Of a stretch of 64,000 nucleotides of DNA, positions 33,556-44,763 are shown piece after piece. Under the pieces are notes generated by a model. The model did not search any database. It worked only from the letters and a program-made list of their open reading frames with translations, and was not told where the DNA came from. The DNA lies in NCBI GenBank assembly GCA_024195585.1, contig SWBL01000067.1, positions 1-64,000 of the forward strand, written 5' to 3'. A program made the translations under genes and the position numbers. The first letter of the stretch is position 1. Each line of letters begins with the position of its first letter. This stretch comes from Aureobasidium sp. EXF-3400. Its lineage: Eukaryota; Ascomycota; Dothideomycetes; Dothideales; Saccotheciaceae.

Positions 33556-36500
33556 ATGATAAGCCAACCACCCTCGGGCACGCAAGTTCCTGGCCCTCAC
33601 CCTCGCCCTCTGAACCGCCCTGCTCTTCCCTCCAAACTCAGCAACGTCAATCTGAATCGCCAACATGACATTACCGACGTCGACGACGCGAATCACTCGG
33701 CATACACGGCAAACGGCATGCTCCAATACGCCGCACAGTCCGTCAACACTCCCGACGAGCCCACTCAACACATCCCACCACGTCTCCTCTCCCAACGCAC
33801 AACACAACTACCGCTGCCTCGTCGTCCCCAGTCTTTGACCACACAAGGTCAATCTCGTCCACCCGTTCCGAAGCCCTCACCTCCACCCGTCCTGGATCCA
33901 TCAACGCGAGCCAACGGTTTGCAGCCACCTGCAGTCGCAACTGCCCTTCCACGAGACAAGGCTGCCGACTTCTTCCCATGGACCAACATCGAAGGCAAGC
34001 ACCCGGAAGATGTGCTGAACGAGCACCTCATCAAGTCCGGATACAGCGACAAGCCTGCTGGTGCTTCTCAGACTGAGTCCAACATCGCTCGTCCTCACCT
34101 CTGGCCTAGCTTGAAGAACAAGAATGGACTGGGCGTATTGTCCGCCCTCTTTGTCCAGGTGCTGGACAAGAGGTCTCAAATGCGTCTCTGCACTGCCCCT
34201 TCCACTTTCAAGCCGCCACCAAGAGTCACCCTGACCGACACAAAAAGAGAAGCTTGGCTCAAGGATCTTGCTAACCCAGAAGTGCCATTGCGAAAGCTTA
34301 GTAGAACCATTCCCCATGGTATTCGTGGCAAGGTTCTCCTCGACCATTGTATTTCCAAGGATATTCCCATCGCCAGAGCTGTCTGGCTTTCCAAGTGCGT
34401 CGGAGCTAACGAGATCCGTGCTTTCAAAAGGAAAGGTGTCTCTGGTCCCGCTGCTCTGGCTGGTGAACTCAAATGGATCAGAGAATGGACAGTGTTTGTC
34501 GAACAGTTCATCGATGGAATCATTACCAGCTGCGGACAGCGAGGATGGTCTCAAAAGATGAATTATGCTGTTCGTTTGGGTACTCACTTCTATGTTGAGC
34601 ATCTCCTTGATGAAGAACACTACATGGACTGGATCCTCACTTCTCTCAAGCAGAGCTCTTCCGAGAAATTGCCTGTCTGGATCCTGCTCACCCAGATTTA
34701 CTGGAAACATCTCATCTCTCACCGAAAACGTGGTCACCGACTTTCCGAAGCCTTACTTGGACATGCCAAAGCTCTTGCCGGTACACCCTATGGTATTAAC
34801 CTACAACTCACAACGCGCATCAATCAACTCATCACTATCCTGGCTGTCAATCATCGAGGATGTCTAGTGTTACCGAAGTCATGGAACGAGTACAAGGCCA
34901 CGTTCGCTGCTGTTAAGCCCACGGGTCGACTCAACGTAGAAGCCGACGGCTTGACCAATGTTGCAAGACGAAACAACCGATTATCTGGAGCATCTCCACA
35001 AGTAACCTGTCGTTCCCCCAAACTCCGCTTACTAGACATCTTGGACTCTGTCGGCTTGGATGTTCAGATCGATAGAATCGCTGCTCAATGTGAGCAGCTA
35101 GGCATCGAAACGCGTTCAATGCTTGTCACGATACTCGAATGGGCAGCTTCAAAACATCGATCTGGTATCGCTCGTGTTTACCTTGCCGCACAGTTGATTC
35201 GATACTGGAGCTTTGCGGGCTTCGGTGCAGACGACGCGGTATTGACCATTCTCGAGAAAGCTCGAAACGACCGCAATATGGAACCGCGCCTGATCTACAA
35301 GCTTGTCTCCGCCCTCGCCCGATCTGGTCACTTCTCGGTTGGCAGGTACCTACAATGGCTCATCTCCATGGGTGTCTTGTCTGGAGCCAATGCTGCTGCG
35401 AGTGAGGCCCAGCTTCTTCTCGAACTACCAACCGCTTACCTCTCTTCTCACATCGTCAATCTAAGACGTACGCTCTTGAATCGCGTTGGCTATCACGCTG
35501 ATGCCGAAGCGCGTGAGGTTGAAAATTACAAAGCCGTCCTCTCTCAACACCTCGGTGGCATGTCTCTGCCTAGCCCTGGTGTAACTTCGCATGAGCCTGC
35601 GCTCAGCAACAACCCTGTTGGAGCTGTCAGGATGGCGGTGGCCAGGTGGTTATGTGAGAGAGTCGTATCGCAGAGCTTCGACTCTGCCAATGAAACCGTC
35701 TTCAATGGCAACCTTGCCGCTTTCTGTCTGGTGCGCCATACGCTGGAACAGTTCGAAGATTACCCGAGCTTGGCTAAAGTACTTGCCGCTGCGTCTAGCT
35801 GCAGCAACCCCCAGATCCTGGCCGCTGCAGCAGACACCATCAATCTGAACATCGAGATCTTCGCTACCATGGGTTTCTTGCCAGCGTTGATTTCGCAAAT
35901 CTATCAGCAGCAACGTCGCTTGCGTTCAAGACAACCTCTAGATCGTACTTTCCTTCTAGCATTGTCAAGACTTGTCCGTCGCATACCATCTAGCGTAATG
36001 TATGCAAAGACCCTCGACAGTGAGCTCGCAATGTGTGAGATTCAAAGCTCTACTACTGCATGCTCACCAGCATCTGATAGCATGGCAATCTCGCATTCTG
36101 GTAGCGTTGATTCCAACGACGACATCGACCGTGTGCTCACTAGTGGTAACACCATGGACGAGCAGCTGATGGTGCGCATGTTCACTACCATTGCTGATCG
36201 GAGTGTCAAGATGGGATCTGAAGGCTTGTCTCGTGCTAGCACATGGTTTGCGCAACTGAGATCGTTCGACCAGACCACGTTTGAGCAATTGGTGCAGAAG
36301 CTCGTCAATAGAATGGCCGAGACGATAGCACCATGTGAGACTGTAGAAGGTGTTGTTGCCTCCCTGGTCGGTTCTAGCTGCTTGAAGCTGGACAATTTTT
36401 ACCAGATATGGGAGAAGAAGCTCAATACCATCAAGTCTACAGAACCTGCCAACGCCAGTCGTGTCGCTGTCATTTGTGCAAAGATTTTGATACCATCGAC

Positions 36501-37980
36501 ATCAGTGCTGCCCAACCAGTCAGCCGAAGCTTACAGATTCAAAGTTGCACAGAACCTGTTCTGTCTTGAACAGAAAGCAGGTATTCTGCGCATCATCGGA
36601 TCATTACTGCAACTGAACCCTCAATCAGTTCTGCCAAAGAATGGTAATGCATTGGGCGAGAAAATCACATCGTTGCTCCGTCAGTACATCATTAGGGACC
36701 GTAAGCTGGTCTCGCAGGAGCTCATTTCCAAGAACAATCAGATGGCCGTTCAGGGTTCTGTACAACCTCTCCTTGACTCTTTGCTGGACCCCGCGTTACA
36801 GGAACAGCAAGTTTCCATAATCGAGAAAGTGAATCAAATTGTCGAATCCACAACAGAGCTTTCTTTGCCTTTCAGCCAAGTAGCTTTGCAGCAGCTTTCA
36901 TCAGTCCTTTCTGGAGGCAACAATCTGTCAGAAACCGACAAAGCCAGTCTGATTCGTACTTTCCAGAATGCTATTGAGCACACTTCTTCAGTCTGGCCAC
37001 AGTTGTTGGGCGCCCTTGACAAAGATCTTATCCATCACATCCACTCTTGGGCAGGTGAGTGTATCTTGGAAAAGCTTTCCTCCATCATTGCTATGGATGG
37101 ATCTATGGAAGAGGAGGCTGCTGTGCGACGATACTTGAAAGCAGTTGAAGCGTCTGCACTTGCCGCTTCATCCCATTCCGTGCCATCAACCGCTTTCATC
37201 ATGCTTGCCGAGCACTTCAAACGTCTGGGTCAGTTTGCAGAGGGTATCAACCCCCTCGACCCCGCACAATCAGACAAGAAGGCGCGCATGGCATTCGGCA
37301 TCAATGTGTTGTTACAGCTCACCACCATGCATCATCACACACTTCAAGATGCGAACACTCTTGCACAAGATCTGATTCCTCTGATGGGTGTCCTGTGTGC
37401 TCTTCTCATTCACCCCAAGCTACAAGGCCAGCAAGCAATTCTTGAACACATCCTCGACGTCGCTTCCATGATCTCAGATGACTTATCTAATGAGCACATG
37501 CACACGATTCTGCGCAACCTTCCACCTCAAACTCGTTGCATACCTCGTCTGCGCTACCTGTTCGGAACTCACACGTCTCCTGACGCCTGGTTGTCGCTCG
37601 CTTCCAAGGTCGTTCCAGCTTCTGCAGCCCAACAAAACCCGACATCTACCCCCTTGCAACCCTCTTCTTCGCCGGCTTCAGCTACACAGTCTCCGTCGAT
37701 GATGCAAAGGCCATGGCCAGTGCCCGCCCGACCTGGCATGCCTGCTCGTCCTCCCTCTGTTCCCAACACACCTGTTCTGTCACAAGCACACTTGCAACAG
37801 CAGCAAGCCCAGCAACAGAGGCTTTCCATGGGCATGGGTGCGAACAGAGGTCCTGTTGAGCTCAAACAAACACCATACATGTTGAGACGATGGGAGCTGA
37901 TGCCTGACCCAACACCTATTATGGGTGCCAACGACACCAGTCTGAGCCTCGGTCTTTTCCAGGCCAGGAAGTGTGTCTAA
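33556..37980 (+). CDS. med12: Mediator subunit 12 (SRB8)
   Basis: A single long frame, 1474 residues from the ATG at 33556 (MISQPPSGTQVPG). After a Pro-rich front, the Med12 N-terminal domain is visible. It includes the stretch LDKRSQMRLCTAPSTFKPPP and, a little further, LRKLSRTIPHGIRGKVLLDH and the FKRKG end. The rest is alpha-helical, and the C-terminus is Gln/Pro-rich (AHLQQQQAQQQ). With MED13, CDK8 and cyclin C, Med12 forms the kinase module that binds Mediator reversibly and mostly represses RNA polymerase II genes; Med12 itself activates Cdk8. Upstream in-frame codons are non-ATG, so this start is preferred. No intron is evident, though one in the 5' leader cannot be excluded. Confidence 0.92.
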   Translation: MISQPPSGTQVPGPHPRPLNRPALPSKLSNVNLNRQHDITDVDDANHSAYTANGMLQYAAQSVNTPDEPTQHIPPRLLSQRTTQLPLPRRPQSLTTQGQSRPPVPKPSPPPVLDPSTRANGLQPPAVATALPRDKAADFFPWTNIEGKHPEDVLNEHLIKSGYSDKPAGASQTESNIARPHLWPSLKNKNGLGVLSALFVQVLDKRSQMRLCTAPSTFKPPPRVTLTDTKREAWLKDLANPEVPLRKLSRTIPHGIRGKVLLDHCISKDIPIARAVWLSKCVGANEIRAFKRKGVSGPAALAGELKWIREWTVFVEQFIDGIITSCGQRGWSQKMNYAVRLGTHFYVEHLLDEEHYMDWILTSLKQSSSEKLPVWILLTQIYWKHLISHRKRGHRLSEALLGHAKALAGTPYGINLQLTTRINQLITILAVNHRGCLVLPKSWNEYKATFAAVKPTGRLNVEADGLTNVARRNNRLSGASPQVTCRSPKLRLLDILDSVGLDVQIDRIAAQCEQLGIETRSMLVTILEWAASKHRSGIARVYLAAQLIRYWSFAGFGADDAVLTILEKARNDRNMEPRLIYKLVSALARSGHFSVGRYLQWLISMGVLSGANAAASEAQLLLELPTAYLSSHIVNLRRTLLNRVGYHADAEAREVENYKAVLSQHLGGMSLPSPGVTSHEPALSNNPVGAVRMAVARWLCERVVSQSFDSANETVFNGNLAAFCLVRHTLEQFEDYPSLAKVLAAASSCSNPQILAAAADTINLNIEIFATMGFLPALISQIYQQQRRLRSRQPLDRTFLLALSRLVRRIPSSVMYAKTLDSELAMCEIQSSTTACSPASDSMAISHSGSVDSNDDIDRVLTSGNTMDEQLMVRMFTTIADRSVKMGSEGLSRASTWFAQLRSFDQTTFEQLVQKLVNRMAETIAPCETVEGVVASLVGSSCLKLDNFYQIWEKKLNTIKSTEPANASRVAVICAKILIPSTSVLPNQSAEAYRFKVAQNLFCLEQKAGILRIIGSLLQLNPQSVLPKNGNALGEKITSLLRQYIIRDRKLVSQELISKNNQMAVQGSVQPLLDSLLDPALQEQQVSIIEKVNQIVESTTELSLPFSQVALQQLSSVLSGGNNLSETDKASLIRTFQNAIEHTSSVWPQLLGALDKDLIHHIHSWAGECILEKLSSIIAMDGSMEEEAAVRRYLKAVEASALAASSHSVPSTAFIMLAEHFKRLGQFAEGINPLDPAQSDKKARMAFGINVLLQLTTMHHHTLQDANTLAQDLIPLMGVLCALLIHPKLQGQQAILEHILDVASMISDDLSNEHMHTILRNLPPQTRCIPRLRYLFGTHTSPDAWLSLASKVVPASAAQQNPTSTPLQPSSSPASATQSPSMMQRPWPVPARPGMPARPPSVPNTPVLSQAHLQQQQAQQQRLSMGMGANRGPVELKQTPYMLRRWELMPDPTPIMGANDTSLSLGLFQARKCV

Positions 37981-38689
37981 CCACATATCAACTCACCCGA
38001 TTTGCGAATCGGGTATACATCTAGACTTCTCTGTTGATTTTGCATCGTCAGTGGGAAAAGTCTCTTGTTTGCATATCCTTTTGCATACCATACTTATGCT
38101 TCATCATTTTCTTTGTTTATTCTTTTCGGAACTTTGGGACTCTTGACGAGTGGCGCAATACGGCTTGAGGGCATATTCTATCGGCGTTGTACTGTTTCAT
38201 TGGAAGGTGCATATTTTCTTTATCGATAGGACTGGGAACAGGAAGGAGGGGTTTTGACCAGTTATACCCCAGGGACAGCAAGAGGCGAAGTTTGGATAGG
38301 AATCGAGACAAGATCTCGTAGCATAGGATAGGAAAGATTGCCTACCACTGAATGAGAAACCAATTTTACTTCAAAGCAATGACACAAATGCGCGAATGTT
38401 TCATATAGGTAGGTTCTAAGCCTGCAACTCTTATCGTCCTCATTTGGGTTTGGTCATCTTCGTTTATAAAGCTAGATCCTTTCTTGATCTTGTCTAGAGC
38501 GAAGTCTTATCTACAGAGCTTGAATGAAGCAACATGAGCCGGAGCGTCCCTTCCTCCATACATATAGCAACATCCTCTCTGGTAAAGCAGTTCGTTTTGA
38601 TCAAGCAACATGAGCCGAAGAGTCCTATCCATCTACCTATCCGTGCGGCAACGTTCTCTCTGGTGTAGCGATTTGAGTCTTTTCACCAC
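37981..38689. other. Convergent intergenic region with a 76-bp tandem duplication
   Basis: About 710 bases of 3' sequence for MED12 and for the interrupted 2EXR gene. A segment starting AAGCAACATGAGCC is repeated at 38527 and 38603 with about 80% identity. No gene is seen. Confidence 0.5.
38527..38676. repeat. 76-bp imperfect tandem duplication
   Basis: Two head-to-tail units, each with AAGCAACATGAGCCG, then GTCC, ATC, and CTCTCTGGT near the end. Non-coding in all frames. Confidence 0.75.
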
Positions 38690-39586
38690 TCAAACAGGAG
38701 ATGTGAAAGACTTGTGACGGCTCTGACGGCGTTGATACCATGGCAGCATCTTGACCAACACGCGCTTGTCCAGTACTCTGGTCTGAAGCAGGAAAGATAA
38801 GAATTCCTTCAGGCATTGGACGTCCGTGCGATTCACGACGATCTCACGACCTTGATACAATGCCACCAGGAGCGCAGCTTGAAACATGTCCTGCAAGAGT
38901 GAAATACCAGGGCCAGACCAGAGTTGAGTGGTTAGACTGAGCTCTGCGATCATTGCTTCACGGCCATTGTGCTACAATGGGTGAATGTCGAAAACGAGGT
39001 TGTTGACTCTGATACGCATGTTGCGCATGCAAGAGAAGAGGTCGGTTGGCCGTAAGGTGGTGTTGATCCCTAACTTGTCGATGAGGTGTAGGGTATAGAG
39101 GACATCCCTGATAGAGTATATGGTGATATAAAAAGTGCAGGTCTTGTAAACCATCGGCCAGAGCTCTAGGTACACCAGGCGACAGACGCGAAGGAGAGAG
39201 GGTGGAGGATGAACAATCTCATCCTTTAGATCTTGCTGCGGAGGAGAGGTATAGAATCTCATCTTGCGAGCAGTAAGGTAGTAGATGCCGTTCGCCGGAA
39301 GTGTGTAACGATAAATCATCAATCGGATCTCAGGCGGCAGACCCAGGAAGTCAAAGGTTTGTTCCGGCCAGTACAGAAGCTTGAACTGTGAGAAATGTCA
39401 GTCATCTAGCAGGAAGTAGGTCAGGACTCGAATCGTCACCCTTCGATATGTCTTTCGAACGTATTGACGAAAGTTAGCAGCGCAAACGTACAGTGCGCAT
39501 CCCAGGACGAAGAGAAAGATGGCGGCCACGCAGATATAGATGACGACAGGAAATAAGATCCCCACGAGGGCGACCTTGGACACCAT
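38690..39586 (-). pseudogene. Membrane-anchored 2EXR protein interrupted by an in-frame TAG
   Basis: Exon 1 is 39440-39586 and exon 2 starts at 39385, with a 54-nt intron. The N-terminus is a long hydrophobic helix (VALVGILFPVVIYICVAAIF). The second exon carries LGLPPEIRLMIYRYTLP, the core of the 2EXR domain of fungal F-box-like proteins. The frame meets TAG at 38972-38974, after NLVFDIHPL. Beyond it the same frame stays open for 93 more codons to 38690 with normal amino-acid composition. So either the protein is cut at 186 residues, or the gene is a young pseudogene, or the stop is read through. No intron that would remove the stop keeps frame. A relative with the same layout and no stop lies at 50204-51040. 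Function is unknown. Confidence 0.65.
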
Positions 39587-40058
39587 TGTGCGCGCAAAGT
39601 GTCAATCAAGCATATCAAGGAGAAACAAAGAACAGGCTCCTTACAATAGCGGCTCAGGAAATCATGTCTTTTTTGTTTTGTTTGAGTCGAAGGCAGTCAC
39701 ATGCGTTCGACGCCATGACAGAAAACTCATACAGGGAAAGAACGACATGCGTGCCTATCACGAATCCAGACAGTGACTTGAGCTTTCTTATCTCAGTCGT
39801 GCCTGAAGATGTTCGAGGTATCTATCGCCTTTGGAAACATGTAGAATAGAGAAAGACCTTGGCAACAGACTGCTCCTTTTCCCCTGAAATACCTGTACTA
39901 TCAGCGCCTCGCAGCTGTAGAAGCCACAGAAGCCCATAAGGAAGTTCTCCGCTCAGCGATCCTATAACCATGGCGAACTAAACTCTGCTGACCAGCACAT
40001 ATCGCTTCTGAACAAGCCATACTCACAAGCAGCAGCGGCGATTTGTCAAGCACAAGAT

Positions 40059-40472
40059 TTACCATTGCCATCTTGGCACAGCGATTGTGAGCACTGATCG
40101 CAGGCGATGCCCCTTAATGGACATCTCAGTCTGCAAGATGTCGCGTGGTCTGCACATACACATGCTTGATAAAACATAGGGGATCGTGGTGACGGTTGTA
40201 GACCTTTCGTGGTTCGTGCTTAACGGCCAGGCTAGAAGCAACCGTTGTTCTCGAAGTCTTCTCGAAGGAGGCAGTATACTCCTGGATCTTCTGTTCGGAC
40301 AGCTGTAGTCTAAGGTTGCCAGCGGGATAATCAGTGTGGTGTCCAAGTCAAGCCGGAAACGAGACATGGATTTGGAATAGAGGCAACTATACACGAGCTG
40401 GGATGGCCTAGACAAGTATACGCGAGCTAACTCGTCTCGGACATTGCCGATGGTATAGAGCTCGACTTTCAC
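40059..40472 (-). pseudogene. Possible frameshifted remnant of an F-box/2EXR-like gene
   Basis: The frame opens with VELYTIGNVRDELARVYLSR and continues with SRFRLDLDTTLIIPLATLDY, the kind of text seen in the middle of fungal 2EXR/F-box proteins. It loses sense after that, while a neighbouring frame becomes protein-like (EKTSRTTVASSLAVKHEP). No start domain or good splice sites are present. Its position within a cluster of such genes is the main support; confidence is low. Confidence 0.3.
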
Positions 40473-40912
40473 AGCGAGTTCTCCTCATCTTCTTCAACAA
40501 TCTTGCCAGAGTGACATCCCTCGAACCGTTGTAGACCTGAAATATGGTTGCGACGGAGGTCAGTTATCGTTGACCACGTGCCTACCAATGCTGGCTCTGG
40601 AGTCTAGATTTTGTCTTAGATGTCGGCTATACCGCTGCCAAACGGTCCGTGAAGCGTCCTGAAACCACAACAGGTATAGCAAGCCTACGGACTCTCAAGA
40701 TTGCCAACGTCGAACCACTTTGCTACACTCGTGTAGCGAGCAGCCACCTATCTTGAATATGGTCACGTTCCACGGCCTCACCGAAACCAGCTGAGGAGTG
40801 AGACCCAAATGCGCTTGGACGCGATGTTGTTGGCTGGCAATCTTGCTAGGCTATGCCGTCTGGCCAAGCAATCGGCAGTGCTGTATAGTTGTTGAGTTCT
40901 CATGAGATGGAG

Positions 40913-40920
40913 GTATAAGT
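40913..40920 (+). promoter_or_regulatory. TATA-like box of the secreted protein gene
   Basis: GTATAAGT lies 95 bases upstream of the ATG at 41015, at a usual distance for a fungal TATA element with a short leader. Confidence 0.4.
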
Positions 40921-41014
40921 ACAGCAATGAGTTCCCACAGCAATCAACCAGTTCAGCAGCAGACCAATACACTCCCTCACCATCGCAAGCCTACAGACTT
41001 TCCACATCTTCAAC

Positions 41015-42572
41015 ATGCGCCGAAACATTGCAACAACCATAGCTTTGGCCGCTTTGGCTAGTGCTCAGAACACCACCTCTATCGACATTGATGCAATCTC
41101 TGTGGCCGTCCCCACAACAGTCTTCAATTTACCAATTGTCTATGTGACCGCAGAAGACGCACCCGCTATCACTGCGACCACTGTTGCCGTAACTGCAACT
41201 GCATCTTCTGACCCTCTGGCAACGAATGTCTTTGACTCGGCCGGCGATGTCTCGGTTGCCTTGTCGTCTGCTTCCGTACAGGCCACTGCAACTGCCACCG
41301 ATCTTTCGAAGCGTGCAGCTACTTGCGTCCCCCAGCCATCTGGTATCTCTTACAACTCTTCTCCTGATACTGCAGCTGGATTCGTTGCCGACACTTATTA
41401 CAACCATCAAGCAAGTTTGGCAACCACTCCATCTGGCTGGATTCAGTCCTTTTCAGGCTTGAACGCTTCCAATTCTGCTGATCAGTACCTCGGATTCACT
41501 CTTCTGTCGTCGTACGATGTACAGACCTGCACAAGCAAGTGTTCCACCATCAGCGGCTGCAATTCGGTCAACATCTACTTTGAAAGAGATCCCAGCTCTT
41601 CCACTGACGGTCCTTCTTGTCTTGACCCTCCCAGTTTTATCAATGTGAAGTGTGTGTACTGGGGAGGTGCTGTGGCTGCTGCAAATGCCAATAACTACGG
41701 TCAAATGCGTGGAAACTTCCAGGTCCTCATCTCTGGCAGCAATGGCTACATGACCACTGCCTATGCTGCTGCACTCGCAGCCAAACCTGACACTACCCCA
41801 CCTTCAACCGCCACAGATGCTCTGGACAATGTATACAACATCTATGCCGCATCGGACTTGACTCAAGGTGCTTACACAAACACTGCTGCTTCGAGCTCCT
41901 ACAAGGACTGCATGACGGCTTGCGATGCCGACTCGAAATGTAACGCTTTCACCTATGTCGGTGGTACCAACGGAATCGGCTCAGGTAAATCTCATTCTGC
42001 TTCCCATAGAGTCTTCAACACTGACATCAGTTCCAGGCACATGCTGGCTCAAGACGCAAGCAGGATCTCCTTCAAAGTCTGGCGCCAACGTCGTCTCTGG
42101 TGCCAAGAACGGCAAGGTCACCACCACATACACCACCACAGACCCTGTCTCGTACACGTATCATATCCAGATCTCCCGCTCCGGAACCAGCGCCGATGGA
42201 AAGTATATCTTTATCTCTGGTAATGGCGGACAAAGCAGCTTGGTCTCCAACCCGGCCGATGCTACCAAATTCGTCGTTGACCAGGCCAATCAGCATATGG
42301 TTGTGCAGAGCGGCAGTGCTGCTGGTTACGCTTTTGCCCTCGCTCCCACCACGATTACATCTCCTCTGTACTTTGCTCCTCAAGGCGATGCTACCAAGTC
42401 TTACTTCACCTGCAATGTTGACGGTTATGGTAATATTGGCTGTGGTGTCAATGGCCGTGGTATTGCGGGTACTGTTTGCTCTGCAGACAGCTACAGCACT
42501 ATTCAGCTTATCACTGGTAACACCTGGCCTTCCACTTGCATCTGGGTACTTTGGAGCTTTGTGGCTGTTTAG
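41015..42572 (+). CDS. Secreted Cys-rich protein with PAN/Apple-like segments
   Basis: Two exons, 41015-41984 and 42037-42572, give 501 residues. A signal peptide (MRRNIATTIALAALASAQ) is followed by a Thr/Ser/Ala-rich pro-region and a Kex2 site, LSKR, before AATCVPQP. The mature part has two segments with the spacing of PAN/Apple-like modules: CTSKCSTISGCNSVNIY and CMTACDADSKCNAFTYV. Such modules bind carbohydrate or protein on the cell surface. The intron joins GIGSG to TCWLKTQAG in frame. The end is hydrophobic (CIWVLWSFVAV), which may be a terminal membrane segment or GPI signal. This architecture is common in secreted or wall proteins of filamentous ascomycetes. Role in surface interaction is inferred. 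Confidence 0.8.
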
Positions 42573-43401
42573 AAGCTGCTTCTGTATCTCGCTCCTCATG
42601 TCTTCTTGCTTCGTTCTTTGTCTTTGGGTTTCTTATGTTTGACCCCAGCTCATCTCTTGCCTGCCAATACCATAAACAGTACATCCTTAGTCCAGCACTT
42701 CAAAGATTTGGGCCACAGACTTTAGTCCCTATCATATCCCTCTCCAGCCGTCACTTTTCTCGTGCCACTATTGTGCATGTCTGCAGCTGTTAAACGACAT
42801 TGTCGAGCAGCTAGAGAAGCTGTAAACTGATTCGGCCATGGTCAACTTTCACTTCATTCACAAACTCTGAGGTTCTATCTCACTCCCCTTCCACCTCTCT
42901 TCCTCTTTCCTTTGGAACACCAACCCCTTTACTTTCCTTTCAACTTGCTTCCTTTTGTCTCTTCAGTTACTCGGACAGCCTGCAGCATCGCACCCTCTTC
43001 ACATATTCTGCACTCAGCGCCGAACAGAGATCGTCACCAACACTATTCTGCTCCTCAACTCGAAGTCAGCTTAAAAGTTCATCCTTGGTGCGAAGTTGAC
43101 CTTCGCCTGTCACTCAAGTTCCCAACATACGGTCCTCAAAGATACTTATTGCATACGGTACATGAACTTAGACTTAATTCGTTCAATGCTATCTAACATA
43201 TTCCGCACAGTATCTCATCTTCAATACTGCTTCGATCGCAGACGCCTGCTACGTTATCTTTAGCCCTGGCTTCACTTGGTCAAAACCGTTCTCACTCGGC
43301 GTCATTCTAGCCTTTAGAAGGCCTGCGCATACCCACTGCTCATCCTATCCACTCTCCATCAACAGCAACTGCCACTTCTGGAGAACGACCGAGCAAGCGA
43401 G
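42573..43401. other. Intergenic region
   Basis: About 830 bases between two plus-strand genes. C/T-rich leader sequence occupies much of it; no gene is supported. Confidence 0.4.
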
Positions 43402-44763
43402 ATGGCACCACCAACCAAGATGCTAAACTTGAAGAAGCACCGGAAGGTTGCCTCGTCTACTAAGCCGGTCATCACTTTCTTAGATCTTCCACCGGAGATC
43501 TTACACATGATCACGGCTCTGCTCGACGAAGAACAGCTGCCCGTACTTCACCTAGTGTCCAAGCAGGCCTGTAGTTGTGTTTCAGCTATCTTTGCCAAGG
43601 TGCACTTTGCTCATCTTCGCCACCACCTCACGGAGCCAAGCCTACATGATCTTGTCCAAATCACTAGTCACGCGATGTTCAGTACCTACGTCAAGTCTAT
43701 CGAGTTCTCGACTGCACGCACCAAGGAGCCCTCGCCAGAAAGTTCAGACCCTCTACTTGGAGAGGACAGTGAGTTCCGCCGGGCCGGACATCACATTACT
43801 ATGCTTGTCACCGTCCTTGAGAATCTTAGTCATCATGGCAACCGCAAAGTCAGTCTCGGGGTCTCTGACAGTTTCTGCTATCGAATCGTCGACGACTTAC
43901 CGACGATTGGCACCCTTCCGAGCCGGTCCACACTCTTAGGTCATGGTTATATCAAGTCCTATGGCATCGACAACGGGCTCACAAGTGCCAATCCGCGCGG
44001 AACTATGTTCGCCATCTCTCAGGCCGCCAAAATCACTGGATATTCCCTGCAACGCCTTTCTTTAACTACAGTTGCCCGCCCACGTACACAGATCAACCTC
44101 ATCACAGATGATCAAGCCAATGCCTTTCTCATTGAAGGATCGAATCAGTTCAAGTCGAACTTGATGCTTAGGTATGTGGTGGTGGAAATATTGAGAAGCA
44201 GACCCCACTGCATCGAGGGCCCTTGCCTTACCGTCGAAGTCCAGACCGGTGCATTGAGCCACCTCTCGCTTCAAGGTCAGACTATCGCACTTGACGATTG
44301 GATCTTCGCGAGAGTTGGACGTACTGGCAGCTCTCTTCATAATTTACCATCAGTCTTTTTCGACAACAGATATCAAACATTCACATTGAAGGACTTGCAG
44401 TTGAAGAGCCAAGACCTGACTTCGCTGGGCTCAAAAATAACGCAGCGGACTTTTGAGTGCCTGGAGATCTCCAACATGGACGTTTGGGTTGACAAAGATG
44501 TCAACGATCTTGGGCCTACCACGTTCTTGAACCACTTCAAAAGACGCTCCAACATCAAGAACTTCAGGATCTCGAACCTCACCGTGAACGCAAATTTCTA
44601 TGTGATCCATAGCGGTGACAGGAAGTTACCTCAGCCGCTCAGATTGGCTGCTGATGAGATCGTTGCAGAGGGCCACGACCAAGTCCAAAATGTTTTCGAC
44701 TATCTCATCGCACAAATTCTGACTTGGTGTAGAGCCATTGGCAGGGACCAGTTCGTACCATGA
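43402..44763 (+). CDS. F-box protein
   Basis: A single exon encodes 453 residues. A basic start (MAPPTKMLNLKKHRKVASS) is followed by an F-box at about residues 27-55: FLDLPPEILHMITALLDEEQ, then LHLVSKQACSCV. The remainder has regularly spaced leucines (e.g. LSHLSLQGQTIALDDWIF and FTLKDLQLKSQDLTSLG) that suggest irregular leucine-rich repeats. F-box proteins link a target to Skp1-Cullin ubiquitin ligases; the target here is unknown. It is one of five F-box or 2EXR loci within 17 kb. Confidence 0.78.
   Translation: MAPPTKMLNLKKHRKVASSTKPVITFLDLPPEILHMITALLDEEQLPVLHLVSKQACSCVSAIFAKVHFAHLRHHLTEPSLHDLVQITSHAMFSTYVKSIEFSTARTKEPSPESSDPLLGEDSEFRRAGHHITMLVTVLENLSHHGNRKVSLGVSDSFCYRIVDDLPTIGTLPSRSTLLGHGYIKSYGIDNGLTSANPRGTMFAISQAAKITGYSLQRLSLTTVARPRTQINLITDDQANAFLIEGSNQFKSNLMLRYVVVEILRSRPHCIEGPCLTVEVQTGALSHLSLQGQTIALDDWIFARVGRTGSSLHNLPSVFFDNRYQTFTLKDLQLKSQDLTSLGSKITQRTFECLEISNMDVWVDKDVNDLGPTTFLNHFKRRSNIKNFRISNLTVNANFYVIHSGDRKLPQPLRLAADEIVAEGHDQVQNVFDYLIAQILTWCRAIGRDQFVP

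Larger units (their letters stand above)
39587..41014. other. Intergenic region with a possible gene remnant
   Basis: About 1.4 kb. A minus-strand frame at 40059-40472 (137 codons) and an overlapping one in another frame both look protein-like (for example DELARVYLSRPSQLVYS), so a frameshifted remnant of an F-box-type gene is possible. The right end is the promoter of the secreted protein. Confidence 0.4.

Noticed and set aside
38972..39030. A 44-nt intron (GTATCA..TTGTAG) removing the TAG in the 2EXR gene
   Set aside because: It shifts the frame into an immediate TGA, so it cannot rescue the protein.
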